Shown one piece after another: positions 33,006-41,848 of a DNA stretch of 64,000 nucleotides (positions are counted from its first letter, which is position 1; each line of letters opens with the position of its first letter). The stretch comes from CBDCVN01 sp965223585 (GTDB taxonomy: Bacteria > Deinococcota > Deinococci > Deinococcales > Trueperaceae), in NCBI GenBank assembly GCA_965223585.1, contig CBDCWW010000023.1:62001-126000 (forward strand). The letters are read 5' to 3'. The notes under the pieces were generated by a model, which searched no databases, had not been told where the DNA came from, and was given only the letters and a program-made list of their open reading frames with translations. The translations under genes and the position numbers were made by a program.

Positions 33006-33866
33006 GGGTGTGTGGATACTAAAAATGACAAATCAAAAACGATACTTGAAGTAATTTTAGCGTAACCATATAAGTACCGCTGTAAACTGGCAAAACGCTA
33101 AATAGTTGCGGGCTAATTTCTCAAAACGAGAGAACACTCGTCTATAATGCTTGATCTTATTGAAAAAAACTTCTATCAGATGTCTTTCTTTGTAAAATTC
33201 CTTGTCATACTCCCTTTGCTCTTTTCTATTGGCCTTCGGAGGTATTACTGCTTCTGCTCCCATCTCTTCTACTTTATCTAGCACCACTTGGGCATCATAT
33301 CCCTTGTCTCCTATTACTCTTTCACCCTCTAAATCATCTAGTAGTTCTTCTGCTTGGGTAACATCATTACGTTGCCCAGGAGTCAATATTAACTTTAGGG
33401 GATTGCCTAAAGCATCAGTAGCACAATGTAACTTTGTGCTGTACCCTCCTTTGCTTCTACCCAACTCCTGCTCTTCATTACCTCCATTGCCTCCAGCTGC
33501 ACAAGAATGAGCCCTTACAATGGTGCTGTCTATCATTATACTTTCCATGTCAGCATCCTCAGCGAAGTATTCAAACATGGCTTGCCAAATCCCTTGTTTA
33601 GCCCAGCGGTCAAAACGTTTAAAAACACTGTTCCATTTTCCATACTCTTCAGGCAATAAGCGCCACTGAGCACCACTTCTTGTTACCCAAAGAACTGCTT
33701 CAATAAACCTTCTACATTGCTCCTCATCACCAATCCTAAATTTCCTAAACATACACACTACCTTATGACCCTTAAGAAAAAATAAGATCTTTTGCCATTG
33801 ATCATCTGTTAATCTAACTTTCATATCTTAAGCGTGCAATTTCTGACTTTGCTTGTCAACACACCC
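33006..33866 (-). mobile_element. IS5-family element, 861 bp
   Basis: The ends GGGTGTGTGGA (33006) and TCAACACACCC (33866) are inverted repeats with one mismatch over 11, flanked by TA on both sides (33004-33005, 33867-33868), consistent with a short target duplication. The element carries one intact transposase. It sits between the SufR-like gene and the rhodanese gene, splitting what looks like a shared divergent control region. Confidence 0.8.
33057..33824 (-). CDS. IS5-family transposase
   Basis: A 255-aa single-frame DDE transposase. Catalytic acids: Asp in MIDSTIVRAHSCAAG, Asp in VIGDKGYDAQ, Glu in ERHLIEVFFNKIKHYR. The N-terminal LTDDQWQKILFFL and SGAQWRLLPEEYG are standard for the IS427-like subgroup. 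The gene is undamaged, so the element may be active. Confidence 0.93.
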   Translation of the reverse strand: MKVRLTDDQWQKILFFLKGHKVVCMFRKFRIGDEEQCRRFIEAVLWVTRSGAQWRLLPEEYGKWNSVFKRFDRWAKQGIWQAMFEYFAEDADMESIMIDSTIVRAHSCAAGGNGGNEEQELGRSKGGYSTKLHCATDALGNPLKLILTPGQRNDVTQAEELLDDLEGERVIGDKGYDAQVVLDKVEEMGAEAVIPPKANRKEQREYDKEFYKERHLIEVFFNKIKHYRRVFSRFEKLARNYLAFCQFTAVLIWLR

Positions 33867-33892
33867 TAGGTCTTTCTAGTAGTGTCTAAATT

Positions 33893-33913
33893 ATACCCCT
33901 AGGGGATATTAAA
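33893..33913 (+). promoter_or_regulatory. CsoR/CstR-like operator
   Basis: ATACCCCTAGGGGATATTAAA matches the promoter of the CstB-like gene (27921-27941) in 18 of 21 positions and is itself nearly palindromic (ATACCCC-TA-GGGG-ATAT). The CCCC/GGGG symmetry is the hallmark of CsoR-family operators. It lies 80 bases upstream of the rhodanese start. A half-match (AAGGGGTATATT on the minus strand, near 32910-32925) precedes the SufR-like gene. Confidence 0.6.
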
Positions 33914-33991
33914 AGAGGTGCAATTAAAGAAAACCCCCTTTTACAAGAGTGCCTGAAGCACTTTTTGCAATTCAAATTGATAGGAGAAAAA

Positions 33992-34432
33992 ATGAAATGG
34001 TTTTTGGTTTTTTTAACATCTAATTTTTTGTTAATTGCTTTAGCTGAAGCTCCCAGCACAAACCCTGCCGCTGATGCAATGGCTGAAATAATTGCTGAAG
34101 CTAGCCAAGAAGGCTATTTACAGGTTCCTGCACAAACAGCAATTATGCAAATTAAGGAAATAGAACCACTTATTCTTGATGTGCGTACTCAAGAAGAGTG
34201 GGACAACCTAGGTTATATTGAAGGAGCGGAACTTTTACCAGTTACAGAGTTAAGTTCTAGCTTAGATAAGTTACCTCAAAATTTAGACGGCCCCATAATT
34301 GTTTATTGTGCTAGTGGCAATCGTGGTAATTTTGCCCTGCTATACCTAAAATCTCTTGGTTACACCAATGTTCAGAATCTACGCGGTGGTTATAAAGCTT
34401 GGTTGGCAGCAGGATATCCTTACAAAAGGTAA
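33992..34432 (+). CDS. secreted rhodanese-domain protein
   Basis: A 146-aa protein with a signal peptide (MKWFLVFLTSNFLLIALAEA) and a single rhodanese domain with active-site Cys in VYCASGNRGN. TAGGAG precedes ATG 33992; an in-frame start further upstream would add a charged extension to the signal peptide and lacks a ribosome-binding site. It probably transfers sulfane sulfur outside the cytoplasm. It shares an operator sequence with the CstB-like operon and lies 15 bases before the DUF1264 gene. Confidence 0.85.
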   Translation: MKWFLVFLTSNFLLIALAEAPSTNPAADAMAEIIAEASQEGYLQVPAQTAIMQIKEIEPLILDVRTQEEWDNLGYIEGAELLPVTELSSSLDKLPQNLDGPIIVYCASGNRGNFALLYLKSLGYTNVQNLRGGYKAWLAAGYPYKR

Positions 34433-34447
34433 TTTCAAGGAGTGTCT

Positions 34448-35701
34448 ATGCTTAAACAAATTTTAAATCATTTAATTCTATTTATAGTCCTATTTAGTCT
34501 TGGCCATGCTTTTGCTGAAAATCAAGAGTGTGATGCTAACAAAGTTAAGGTTGTTCTTACTAATGGTGGAGCTACTTGTGCTCCAGAATCTGTTGCTAAA
34601 CATTGGGTAAGAACAGGATTTGCCACTATGGCTTCTGACATAGATTTATCTGGGCTCGAGCTTCCCAGTGAAGCAATCTACAACACAACTTTTAACCCTA
34701 GGCAAAAAGAATACCCTAATCAAGTAGGCTTTAATGACTTGCACATTCAAGCTGTACGCCATATTGATCCTAAAGGGTATAACTCTAGATTAAATGTTAT
34801 AGTTCACCACCACTGCAAAATGTACGACGATAATACTCAGGTTTGTTTACTCTTTCCCACAGGTATGAAAGATCAAGATAAGCCTCATGGTTTTGAGTAT
34901 ATAATTACCACCGAGCAATTCAATCAACTCCCAACAGAAGAGCAAGAACTTTGGCATTACCATAAGACTGAGATTCCTAGAGCCAAAGCCAATTTACCTG
35001 ACCTTACTGCTGAAGAAGCAGGGGAACTTTTACCCATAATTAATGAAACCTATGGCAAAGTCTTTTATTTCTGGCAATTAGGTGATGAATTCCCAATTGG
35101 AGAACCATCAATACTAATGGTGCATGAGTTACCAGACTTCCTCGGCATGGAAGAAATTATTAACACAGAAGAAATTGCTGACTCAACATCTTCAACTAGT
35201 GCCCAACCTGCTGCAGATAGAGGAGATAGTTTATACAACACTACTTTTAATCCTAGACAGAAAGAATACCCTAATCAGGTAGGCTTTAACGATTTACATA
35301 TTCAGGCTGTCAGACACGTAATGCCAGACGATGGTGATGATTCTAAATTAAACGTTATTGTCCACCACCACTGTAAAGCTTACGATGATAATACACAAGC
35401 ATGTTTACTTTTCCCCACAGGCATGAAAGATCAAGATAAGCCTTATGGTATGGAGTACATAATCACTTCAGAGCAATTTAGTACTCTAAGTGAAGAAGAG
35501 CAAAAACTGTGGCATTACCACAAAACTGAGATTCCTAGGGCAAAAGCTAATTTACCTGATTTAACGGCAGAGGAAGCAGAAGAGCTTTTACCAGCTATCA
35601 ATGAAACTTATGGCAAGGTTCTCTACTTTTGGCAGTTAGGTGATGAGTATCCCGTTGGTCAGCCTAGCATCCTACTTGTCCACGAATTGCCTGACTTTTA
35701 A
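34448..35701 (+). CDS. secreted tandem DUF1264 protein
   Basis: A 417-aa protein with a signal peptide ending near AFAENQE, a Cys-containing linker, and two very similar DUF1264 domains (about 75-233 and 261-417). Each has NVIVHHHCK, LFPTGMKDQDKP, LWHYHKTEIPRAKANLPDLT and ETYGKVxYFWQLGDE. Plant oil-body-associated proteins share the family; no enzyme activity is known. The His/Cys-rich VHHHC and C-x-L-F-P motifs could bind metal. The ATG at 34448 is preferred to GTG 34442 for spacing from CAAGGAG. Probably co-transcribed with the rhodanese. Confidence 0.75.
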   Translation: MLKQILNHLILFIVLFSLGHAFAENQECDANKVKVVLTNGGATCAPESVAKHWVRTGFATMASDIDLSGLELPSEAIYNTTFNPRQKEYPNQVGFNDLHIQAVRHIDPKGYNSRLNVIVHHHCKMYDDNTQVCLLFPTGMKDQDKPHGFEYIITTEQFNQLPTEEQELWHYHKTEIPRAKANLPDLTAEEAGELLPIINETYGKVFYFWQLGDEFPIGEPSILMVHELPDFLGMEEIINTEEIADSTSSTSAQPAADRGDSLYNTTFNPRQKEYPNQVGFNDLHIQAVRHVMPDDGDDSKLNVIVHHHCKAYDDNTQACLLFPTGMKDQDKPYGMEYIITSEQFSTLSEEEQKLWHYHKTEIPRAKANLPDLTAEEAEELLPAINETYGKVLYFWQLGDEYPVGQPSILLVHELPDF

Positions 35702-35730
35702 TTGTGAGGTGCTTTAGATTAATAAGTTTT

Positions 35731-35807
35731 TGGTAGGGCAGATGGGATTCGAACCCATAACCTCTGGCTTATAAGACCAGTGCTCTCACCAGTTGAGCTA
35801 CTACCCC
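35731..35807 (-). tRNA. tRNA-Ile (anticodon UAU)
   Basis: The minus strand folds as a full cloverleaf: acceptor GGGGTAG / CTGCCCT (G1-U72 wobble), D stem GCTC/GAGC, anticodon stem CTGGT/GCCAG with loop CTTATAA, T arm ATGGG-TTCGAAT-CCCAT, and an encoded CCA. The anticodon TAT (35771-35773) reads AUA. Most bacteria read AUA with a CAU-anticodon tRNA modified by TilS, so a UAU form is uncommon. AUA codons are frequent in this window, including ribosomal genes. Confidence 0.9.
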
Positions 35808-36011
35808 TCACAACAGCAAAACACCTTCTAAACTAAGGTATTCGTTGGTTGTGGGGGTGCTGTACTCCTAGTGACATGGCGTTAGGAATCCTAGCAAATT
35901 GTATGGACATAGTCAAGCATAAGACAGCTATGCATAATCAAATGATAGTCGACATGGAAAAATACCTTCGAAAGTTGACAAAAAGCGATCATGACCTACA
36001 ATGATACTCAT

Positions 36012-36281
36012 ATGGTTACATTGATTGAGGTTTCTATTAATGATGATATTGCCAAAGTGCTTGAGCGCCTCAAAAAAATCTACCCTACCCTAGACACTGC
36101 AGAACTCTTTAAACTGGGTTTAGCTGAACTTAATTGGAAAGTTGAACTCGAGCGTAAGAAACTTTGGACTGAAAGTCTACCCACCCTAGATATTTCTAAG
36201 TTAGAAGCTACCTCTATAGCTGAAGGTCGTAGGGAAATTCTCGAGGTGAAAGCCGTAAAGTCACTACAGAAGAGCTGTTAA
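36012..36281 (+). pseudogene. antitoxin-like gene, probably frameshifted
   Basis: The frame from ATG 36012 gives 89 aa (MVTLIEVSINDDIAKVLER...). It looks like a small antitoxin up to AEGRREIL; after that the original frame gives an unconserved KAVKSLQKSC, whereas another frame reads RGESRKVTTEELLIETLAE and stops at ATGATG just before the MazF remnant, the usual coupled arrangement. So a one-base loss near 36240 has probably altered the end. No close family is recognised. Confidence 0.5.
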
Positions 36282-36296
36282 TTGAAACCTTAGCTG

Positions 36297-36542
36297 AATG
36301 ATGCTACAGGCAACCTGTCAGCCATTACTACAACTAGACACAAAAATGCTGCTCCTGATGAATATTTAATTAGGGGCTCAGAAATTAAGCAAGCAGGACT
36401 TCTTGATTCCTCTACTATAAAATGTGGGCATTTGTTTACAGTTAGGCAAAACCTAATCATAAAATCGTTGGGAAATTTACCTCAAGGGACGCTCAAAAAT
36501 ATCTTCCTTAAAATCCAAGAAGTTTTTGCTGAACAAAAATAA
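36297..36542 (+). pseudogene. MazF/PemK-type toxin remnant, N-terminus missing
   Basis: This frame encodes the C-terminal two-thirds of a MazF/PemK-like RNase: ITTTRHKNAAPDEYLIRGSE, then GLLDSSTIKCGHLFTVRQ and LGNLPQGTL. The N-terminal beta-barrel segment with GDIVLVDFPFTD-type sequence is absent and no start codon fits. It directly follows the antitoxin-like frame. Probably inactive. Confidence 0.7.
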
Positions 36543-36552
36543 CGAGATTACC

Positions 36553-37274
36553 ATGCTTAGCAGTTATCCAACACTCTGAGCACCAAAAAGCAGCCCAAAC
36601 CATCACTAACTTTTTCTCAAATCAAGAAAATGTAGATGCAGTTTTATTAACCTGCTCATGTGCCAGAGGTAAAGCAACTCCAGATAGCTGCCTTGATATA
36701 GCAATTTTGCTCTCAGAAGGCATTACTGAGCAAAAGCATGAAGAATTAGACAAATTGTGGCAAGATTTTTATGAGACAGGCACCAGTTTTTCAAGCTTTA
36801 CACAGGGTTGGCAAGTACTCAGAAGTTCATTTAGATCTTATAAGTGGTCACTATGTTGCTCAAGAGCACGACTGGACTACTGGCCCAGATCCTTTTGAGC
36901 TTGAAATAGGTAATCATCTAGTTTACAGTGTCCCACTTTGGCAACGAAACGAACATTTGGATGAATTAAAGCAAAAGTGGTTACCATATTATGCCGATGA
37001 ATTACGCTCCCAACGTCTAGCTATGGTTTGTAAGTACTGCCTGAATAACTTGGACCACATCCCTCTTTATGTTGAGCGTGGCTTGTATTTCCAGTGCCTA
37101 CAAAGATTACATCATGCTTTTGGTGAGTTCTTACAGGCTTTGTTTATTCAAAAGCGTGTTTATCCTATTGCTTACGATAAATGGATAAAAGAACAAGTTG
37201 TGGAGATTTTAGGAATGCCCGATTTGTATAAGCAACTTGTTGGGCTTTTTGAGATTTCTCGTGCTCGAGAGTAA
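36553..37274 (+). pseudogene. nucleotidyltransferase-like protein, frameshifted
   Basis: Three frames together encode one protein: a start region near ATG 36553, then AVLLTCSCARGKATPDSCLD with IAILLSE, then after about 36780 a frame with VFQALHRVGKYSEVHLDLIS to the stop at 37274. The layout resembles MNT-type nucleotidyltransferases with a helical C-terminal half. Key residues are lost: the Gly-Ser motif is SC, and the first Asp of D-x-D is Cys (SCLD). Together with two frameshifts this indicates decay. Confidence 0.65.
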
Positions 37275-37423
37275 AGAGCTTACCCGGAAAGCAAAAGATC
37301 TTCAATCTCTTTTAGAGAGCACACGTAATTGATTAAACGAAACAAATTGCTTAAAATGAAATTGCACCGTTTTCCTAACAAATCCAGCAAGCTATTTAGT
37401 AAAATTAACGTAAGGAATTTATA

Positions 37424-38499
37424 ATGCAGCGTTTAATTTTTATAATATTTTTACTTTTAACTCAGCTATTTTGTTTACTTTTGCTTTTGTGCAAAATACA
37501 CTGGGTCTCCCTGAATTACCTGTACCTGAAGACAATCCCCAAACACCAGAAAAGATCATTCTTGGACAGAAGTTATTTGAAGATAGACGCTTTAGTGCTG
37601 ATGGGGTTGTTAGTTGTTCCCATTGCCACATAGCTGGTAAGGCTTTTACAGATGGATTTCCTATTCCTAGAGGATTTCGTGGGCTTCAAGGCACTCGTAA
37701 TGCTCCAACAGTTGTGAATGCTGCTTTTTACAAGGAATTTTTCTTAGATGGTAGACGCAGTAGTTTAGAAGAACAGGCTCTTGATCCTTTTGTCAATCCT
37801 GTGGAGCACGGACTTAACAATTATGAAGTTGTTTTAAACATAGTACGTAATGACCCTGATTATACTAAGCAGTTTAAAACAGTATTTGATATTGACTCTG
37901 AACAAATCACTATAGACCATGTAGTTAAAGCTATTGCTAGCTTTGAAAGAACCCTTATAGCTGGTGATTCTCCTTTTGATCGTTATTTTTTTGGTAGTGA
38001 TAAGGAAGCTATGTCAGAGGGTGCTATCAGAGGGCTTGAAATCTTTAGGCAAAAGGGAAACTGTGTTGTCTGCCACGAGATTAGCTGGGATCATGCTCTA
38101 TTTACTGATAACAACTACTATAACTTAGGGGTAGGTTACGAGCGCATAGAAAGTAAGGTTCCTACACTTATCCAAAAACTTAGAGCTGGAGAAACTAGTA
38201 ATTATGAGGAGATTTTTACAAAAGAGGAGCTTTCAGAGCTAGGACGTTTTAACGTTACAAAACTCCCTTCTGATATAGGAAAATTCAAAATTACTACCTT
38301 AAGAAATATTGCTTTAACTGCTCCTTACATGCATGATGGCAGCATAAACACCTTAGAGGAAGTAGTAGAGTTTTATGATCAAGGTGGTCAACCAAATCCC
38401 TTTTTAGATCCTTCAATGTTTTCTTTGGGGCTAACTGAACAAGAAAAGACTGATTTAGTTGAGTTTCTAAATGCTTTAACTAGCTCTGCTTATAAGTAG
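37424..38499 (+). CDS. di-heme cytochrome c peroxidase, signal peptide frameshifted
   Basis: The mature protein (frame from 37471) has two heme c sites, CSHCH (about residue 49) and CVVCH (about 200), plus MHDGS as distal ligand region, typical of bacterial CcpA/MauG-type peroxidases that reduce H2O2 in the periplasm. The start with a ribosome-binding site (TAAGGAATTTATAATG, ATG 37424) gives a fine signal peptide MQRLIFIIFLLLTQLF but in another frame. Adding one T to the run 37469-37472 would join them. So this is a mutation, sequence error, or slippage; a weak TTG at 37471 is the only in-frame alternative. Confidence 0.82.
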
Positions 38500-38532
38500 C
38501 AGAATAATATATCCATCCCTTGTAGCTCACCT

Positions 38533-39654
38533 TTAAGTAATTTCATCAAAAAAATACTTTACTATTCCATTAAGCTGCAAGGTACCCTTGGGTGTTGTCT
38601 GTAAATGAGTAGTGGTCACATTTAAAAGGTTTTGAGATTTAAGTTGCTCTATTAAATCACTAAACCTAGCAAGAATATCTATACCTGTTATGACTTTTGT
38701 TCTTTGCAAGTTTATCCCTCGAGCTGTTCTCAAACCAGTCATAATAAGCTCTAGAACATAATCCTCCCTGCTCACAGGCACAATTTCTGGAGCCCCTCCT
38801 TTAAGCCAAGCCTTAATGGGTTTATTAGTATAGCGCTCTCCTATGCCCTCATCTTTAGGTATAAACCCTGCTGCTGAAGGACCTAGCGCCAAGAAGTAAT
38901 CACCTTGCCAATAAACTTGATTATGCTTAGATTCAAATCCTACTTTAGCATGACTTGAAACCTCATACCTTTCAAAACCATAACTAGACAAAATTTCATT
39001 AGTTAACAGATAATCTTTAAGCTCTCTATCCTCATCTGTTATAAGACCACGCATGGCAAAAGGAGTATAGGGTTCTATGGTGAGATTATAAGCACTTATG
39101 TGTTTAACACCTGTTTGGGCAAGGTCATGTAAATCTCTAGCAACATCTTGTTTTGGTACAGTAGTAATAAGATCAACAGAAACATTAAAGTTAGCTTCCA
39201 AAGCCATTTCTACAGCTTGCAAACCCTGTTTAGCATTATGGATTCTTCCTAAAAGTTTCAGCACATCATCTTGGGTAGATTGTAAACCTATAGATAATCT
39301 ATTAAACCCCAGCTCTTTAAAATATCTTAATCTAGCTTTATCAAAAGTTAGGGGGTCTGCCTCGAGTGTGATTTCCTGTGCTGCAAAACCCCATGTTTGC
39401 TTGAAAATATCTACTATAAAAGCTAGCTCATCATTTGTTAAGTGTGAGGGAGTACCACCACCAAGGTAAATGCTTTTAAGTTCAGTAGAAAACCTAGTAT
39501 ATAGGGCATTTGCTTCTTCTCTAAGACGTTTTAGGTAAGCTGACACCAAACCTTCATGGCGACGCATTTTATGGAAATCACAGTAAGGGCAAATAGTAGG
39601 GCAAAAAGGAATATGTAAATAGAGGGCTTGAGGAGGCGTTAGTAATTGTTGCAA
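38533..39654 (-). CDS. hemW: radical SAM HemW-like protein
   Basis: A 373-aa radical-SAM protein. LHIPFCPTICPYCDFHK near residue 14 holds the CxxxCxxC cluster site, followed by YLGGGTPSHL. These and the C-terminal HemW-type domain (INLQRTKVITGIDILARF) identify the HemN-related heme chaperone HemW rather than the true coproporphyrinogen oxidase. Heme insertion would fit the nearby cytochrome gene, which converges on it. Length is normal. Confidence 0.9.
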   Translation of the reverse strand: MQQLLTPPQALYLHIPFCPTICPYCDFHKMRRHEGLVSAYLKRLREEANALYTRFSTELKSIYLGGGTPSHLTNDELAFIVDIFKQTWGFAAQEITLEADPLTFDKARLRYFKELGFNRLSIGLQSTQDDVLKLLGRIHNAKQGLQAVEMALEANFNVSVDLITTVPKQDVARDLHDLAQTGVKHISAYNLTIEPYTPFAMRGLITDEDRELKDYLLTNEILSSYGFERYEVSSHAKVGFESKHNQVYWQGDYFLALGPSAAGFIPKDEGIGERYTNKPIKAWLKGGAPEIVPVSREDYVLELIMTGLRTARGINLQRTKVITGIDILARFSDLIEQLKSQNLLNVTTTHLQTTPKGTLQLNGIVKYFFDEIT

Positions 39655-39752
39655 ATTTTCTGTGCTTTTCTTTAGTTATTTAGGTAAGAGTGTAGCTTAC
39701 TTTTGCACTCAAATAAGTATAAATGTTATTACAGCACAAAATAAAATAAGTT

Positions 39753-39775
39753 GGGTCAGGTTTAAAACCTGACCC
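39753..39775. repeat. perfect 11-bp palindrome
   Basis: GGGTCAGGTTT-A-AAACCTGACCC lies between hemW and the debranching enzyme gene. There is no T-run, so it is more like a REP unit than a terminator. The same spacer has no gene. Confidence 0.65.
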
Positions 39776-39901
39776 ATAAGTAGGTCCTCCAAATCTCCTC
39801 TAACAAGGGGGCTTACTGTACTCTAGTTTTGGTATACATGGGAAATAGTGGCAGGCACATCTGAAACCAACTCAGCATAAGAAAAGTCCCTTTCAGGAAG
39901 T

Positions 39902-41848
39902 TTAGGAACAGGTAGCCAATATGCTATTTGTAGCTTGCCAAGCCCTCAAAATTTCTGCTACTCCTGAAGCCTGAGCTATAGCACCGCGGGGATTGAAAGG
40001 AGCATCTCCATCAAAAACTTCACTAATGGTGCCTAGTCCCTGATTGTAGAGATGGTCTTCAAAAGGTGTCAAGAAAGAGCGTGCAAGTTCTGCATCTTTA
40101 TAAACACGGTAGTGGGCAGTTACAAAAGGACCAATGAGCCAACTCCAGACAGTTCCTTCCTGATAGGCAGCAGCACGCTTTTGTTGATAGCCTTCATAGC
40201 GCCCTATATAATTAGGTTCGTCTTTAGCTAGGCTGCGTAGGCCGTAGGAAGTAAGCAACTTACGAGCACAAATGTTTACTATAGATTTTTGTTGCTCTTT
40301 TGATAAAGGACTATAGTTTAGTGAAACAGCCAAAAGTTGATAGGGGCGTAATCTCACATCGTGACCATCTGGACCATCTAGAATGTCAAAGCAACAACCT
40401 TTATCCTCTTGCCAAAAACGCTTAAAACTTTGCTGTATTTTGTCTGCTAGCTCGAGGTAAATAACAGCTGGTTTACCCAATTCAGAAGCAAAATGTGCCA
40501 AGGTGAGTACAGCATTAAACCATAAAGCATTGAGATCTACAGGCTTACCGGTACGTGATAGCTTATCCCCACTAGTTCCTTCTAGATATAAAAGATTGTC
40601 TCGAGGATCTAAACGAGCATTATTCTGGTTGCTATGGATATAACTTTGAACGATGTTTTCGGTAGTAGAAAAAAGCTCTGCCATTAACACTTGGTCACTT
40701 GTATTTTCTAAATAAGCTCGTAGTGCCTCTATATAATAAAACAGAGCTTCAGGAGTATGGCTATAACTACTTACAACAGAAGCATGTTGCTCCTGTATAG
40801 TTTTGGGGTCATTTAAATAGTGTCCGAACGCTCTTAGCATACTAGCAGCTTCTTCAAAACGCCCTGTAGCCAAAGTAAGCCCTGACAAACTCATAATTGA
40901 AATTTGACTTTTATCACCAAACCAAGGATACCCTGCTATAATGGAATATGTCTTTTTTCGCGCTGGGGATTTATCATGTACTATAAACTGATCAGCTGAA
41001 AGTACTAATTGTTTCAACCAACTAGGAGCAATATGCTGACTACGATAAAGTAACTCTTCTTCATAAGCACGTCTCTTTTGGTAGGCTGATACACCATCAA
41101 GGTCGAGATCTAATAAAGATTCTGTAGTAGCTACTATTGTTAAAGATTGCCCCGGTTCTAGTACTTGCTCGAGTTGTCCTCCATAAAAGTGGTCATCCAT
41201 AGCATCAAACCCACGGCAACCCTCAAGGCTAAGATAAAAGTTTCTATACCAAGTATGACGTGTGGCTAGCTTAGCATCTTTAGAAAGAAGATAAAAGGGA
41301 ATAGCCTCATCAAAAGCCTTTACTTTAAGCCCCTTATCAACAGCTTGAATATCCATACACCAATCATCTGCATGAGTATTGTTGTTATGGTCACGGTAAT
41401 TTATTAATAGTTTGCTCGAGAACTTCAGAGGCAAGCTGCCACGAAGAAAATCATAACGTATATAGACTGTATTTTGCCCAGCTTGCAGCCATAATCGTTT
41501 TTCTAAAATGGCATCAGCAAAGGTAAAAGTCCATACAGGTATAGTACCTTCAAGGCGGAAATGCTCTAAATTCTGGAAACCATAAGGTTCTCCTACCCCT
41601 CCTACCCAGTGATTAGTATATAAGGGGTAGCAATTTTTATCATATTCTACAGTTTCATCTATTTTACTTAACAATAGTTTGCGCTCTAAAGGGGGGTTAA
41701 GTGCTGCTATAAGCAAACCGTGATAACGACGCCTAAGTTGCCCTGAAATAGTGCCTGAAGCATAGCCTCCTATGCCATTAGTTACCAACCACTCTGCAGC
41801 ACCAGATTCCGCTAAATTGCCACATATTTCTCGACCAAAGCTAATCAT
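39902..41848 (-). CDS. glycogen debranching enzyme (amylo-alpha-1,6-glucosidase)
   Basis: A 648-aa cytosolic enzyme. The N-terminal beta domain starts EWLVTNGIGGYASGTISGQL, then RRRYHGLLIAA, the hallmark of archaeal/bacterial GDE proteins; the C-terminal (alpha/alpha)6 barrel begins near residue 300 with YPWFGDKSQISIMSLSG, and YQEGTVWSWLIGPF is near the end. It hydrolyses the alpha-1,6 branch residue of glycogen. ATG with AAAGGAGG upstream. It is monocistronic here, with a long free region before it. Confidence 0.93.
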   Translation of the reverse strand: MISFGREICGNLAESGAAEWLVTNGIGGYASGTISGQLRRRYHGLLIAALNPPLERKLLLSKIDETVEYDKNCYPLYTNHWVGGVGEPYGFQNLEHFRLEGTIPVWTFTFADAILEKRLWLQAGQNTVYIRYDFLRGSLPLKFSSKLLINYRDHNNNTHADDWCMDIQAVDKGLKVKAFDEAIPFYLLSKDAKLATRHTWYRNFYLSLEGCRGFDAMDDHFYGGQLEQVLEPGQSLTIVATTESLLDLDLDGVSAYQKRRAYEEELLYRSQHIAPSWLKQLVLSADQFIVHDKSPARKKTYSIIAGYPWFGDKSQISIMSLSGLTLATGRFEEAASMLRAFGHYLNDPKTIQEQHASVVSSYSHTPEALFYYIEALRAYLENTSDQVLMAELFSTTENIVQSYIHSNQNNARLDPRDNLLYLEGTSGDKLSRTGKPVDLNALWFNAVLTLAHFASELGKPAVIYLELADKIQQSFKRFWQEDKGCCFDILDGPDGHDVRLRPYQLLAVSLNYSPLSKEQQKSIVNICARKLLTSYGLRSLAKDEPNYIGRYEGYQQKRAAAYQEGTVWSWLIGPFVTAHYRVYKDAELARSFLTPFEDHLYNQGLGTISEVFDGDAPFNPRGAIAQASGVAEILRAWQATNSILATCS

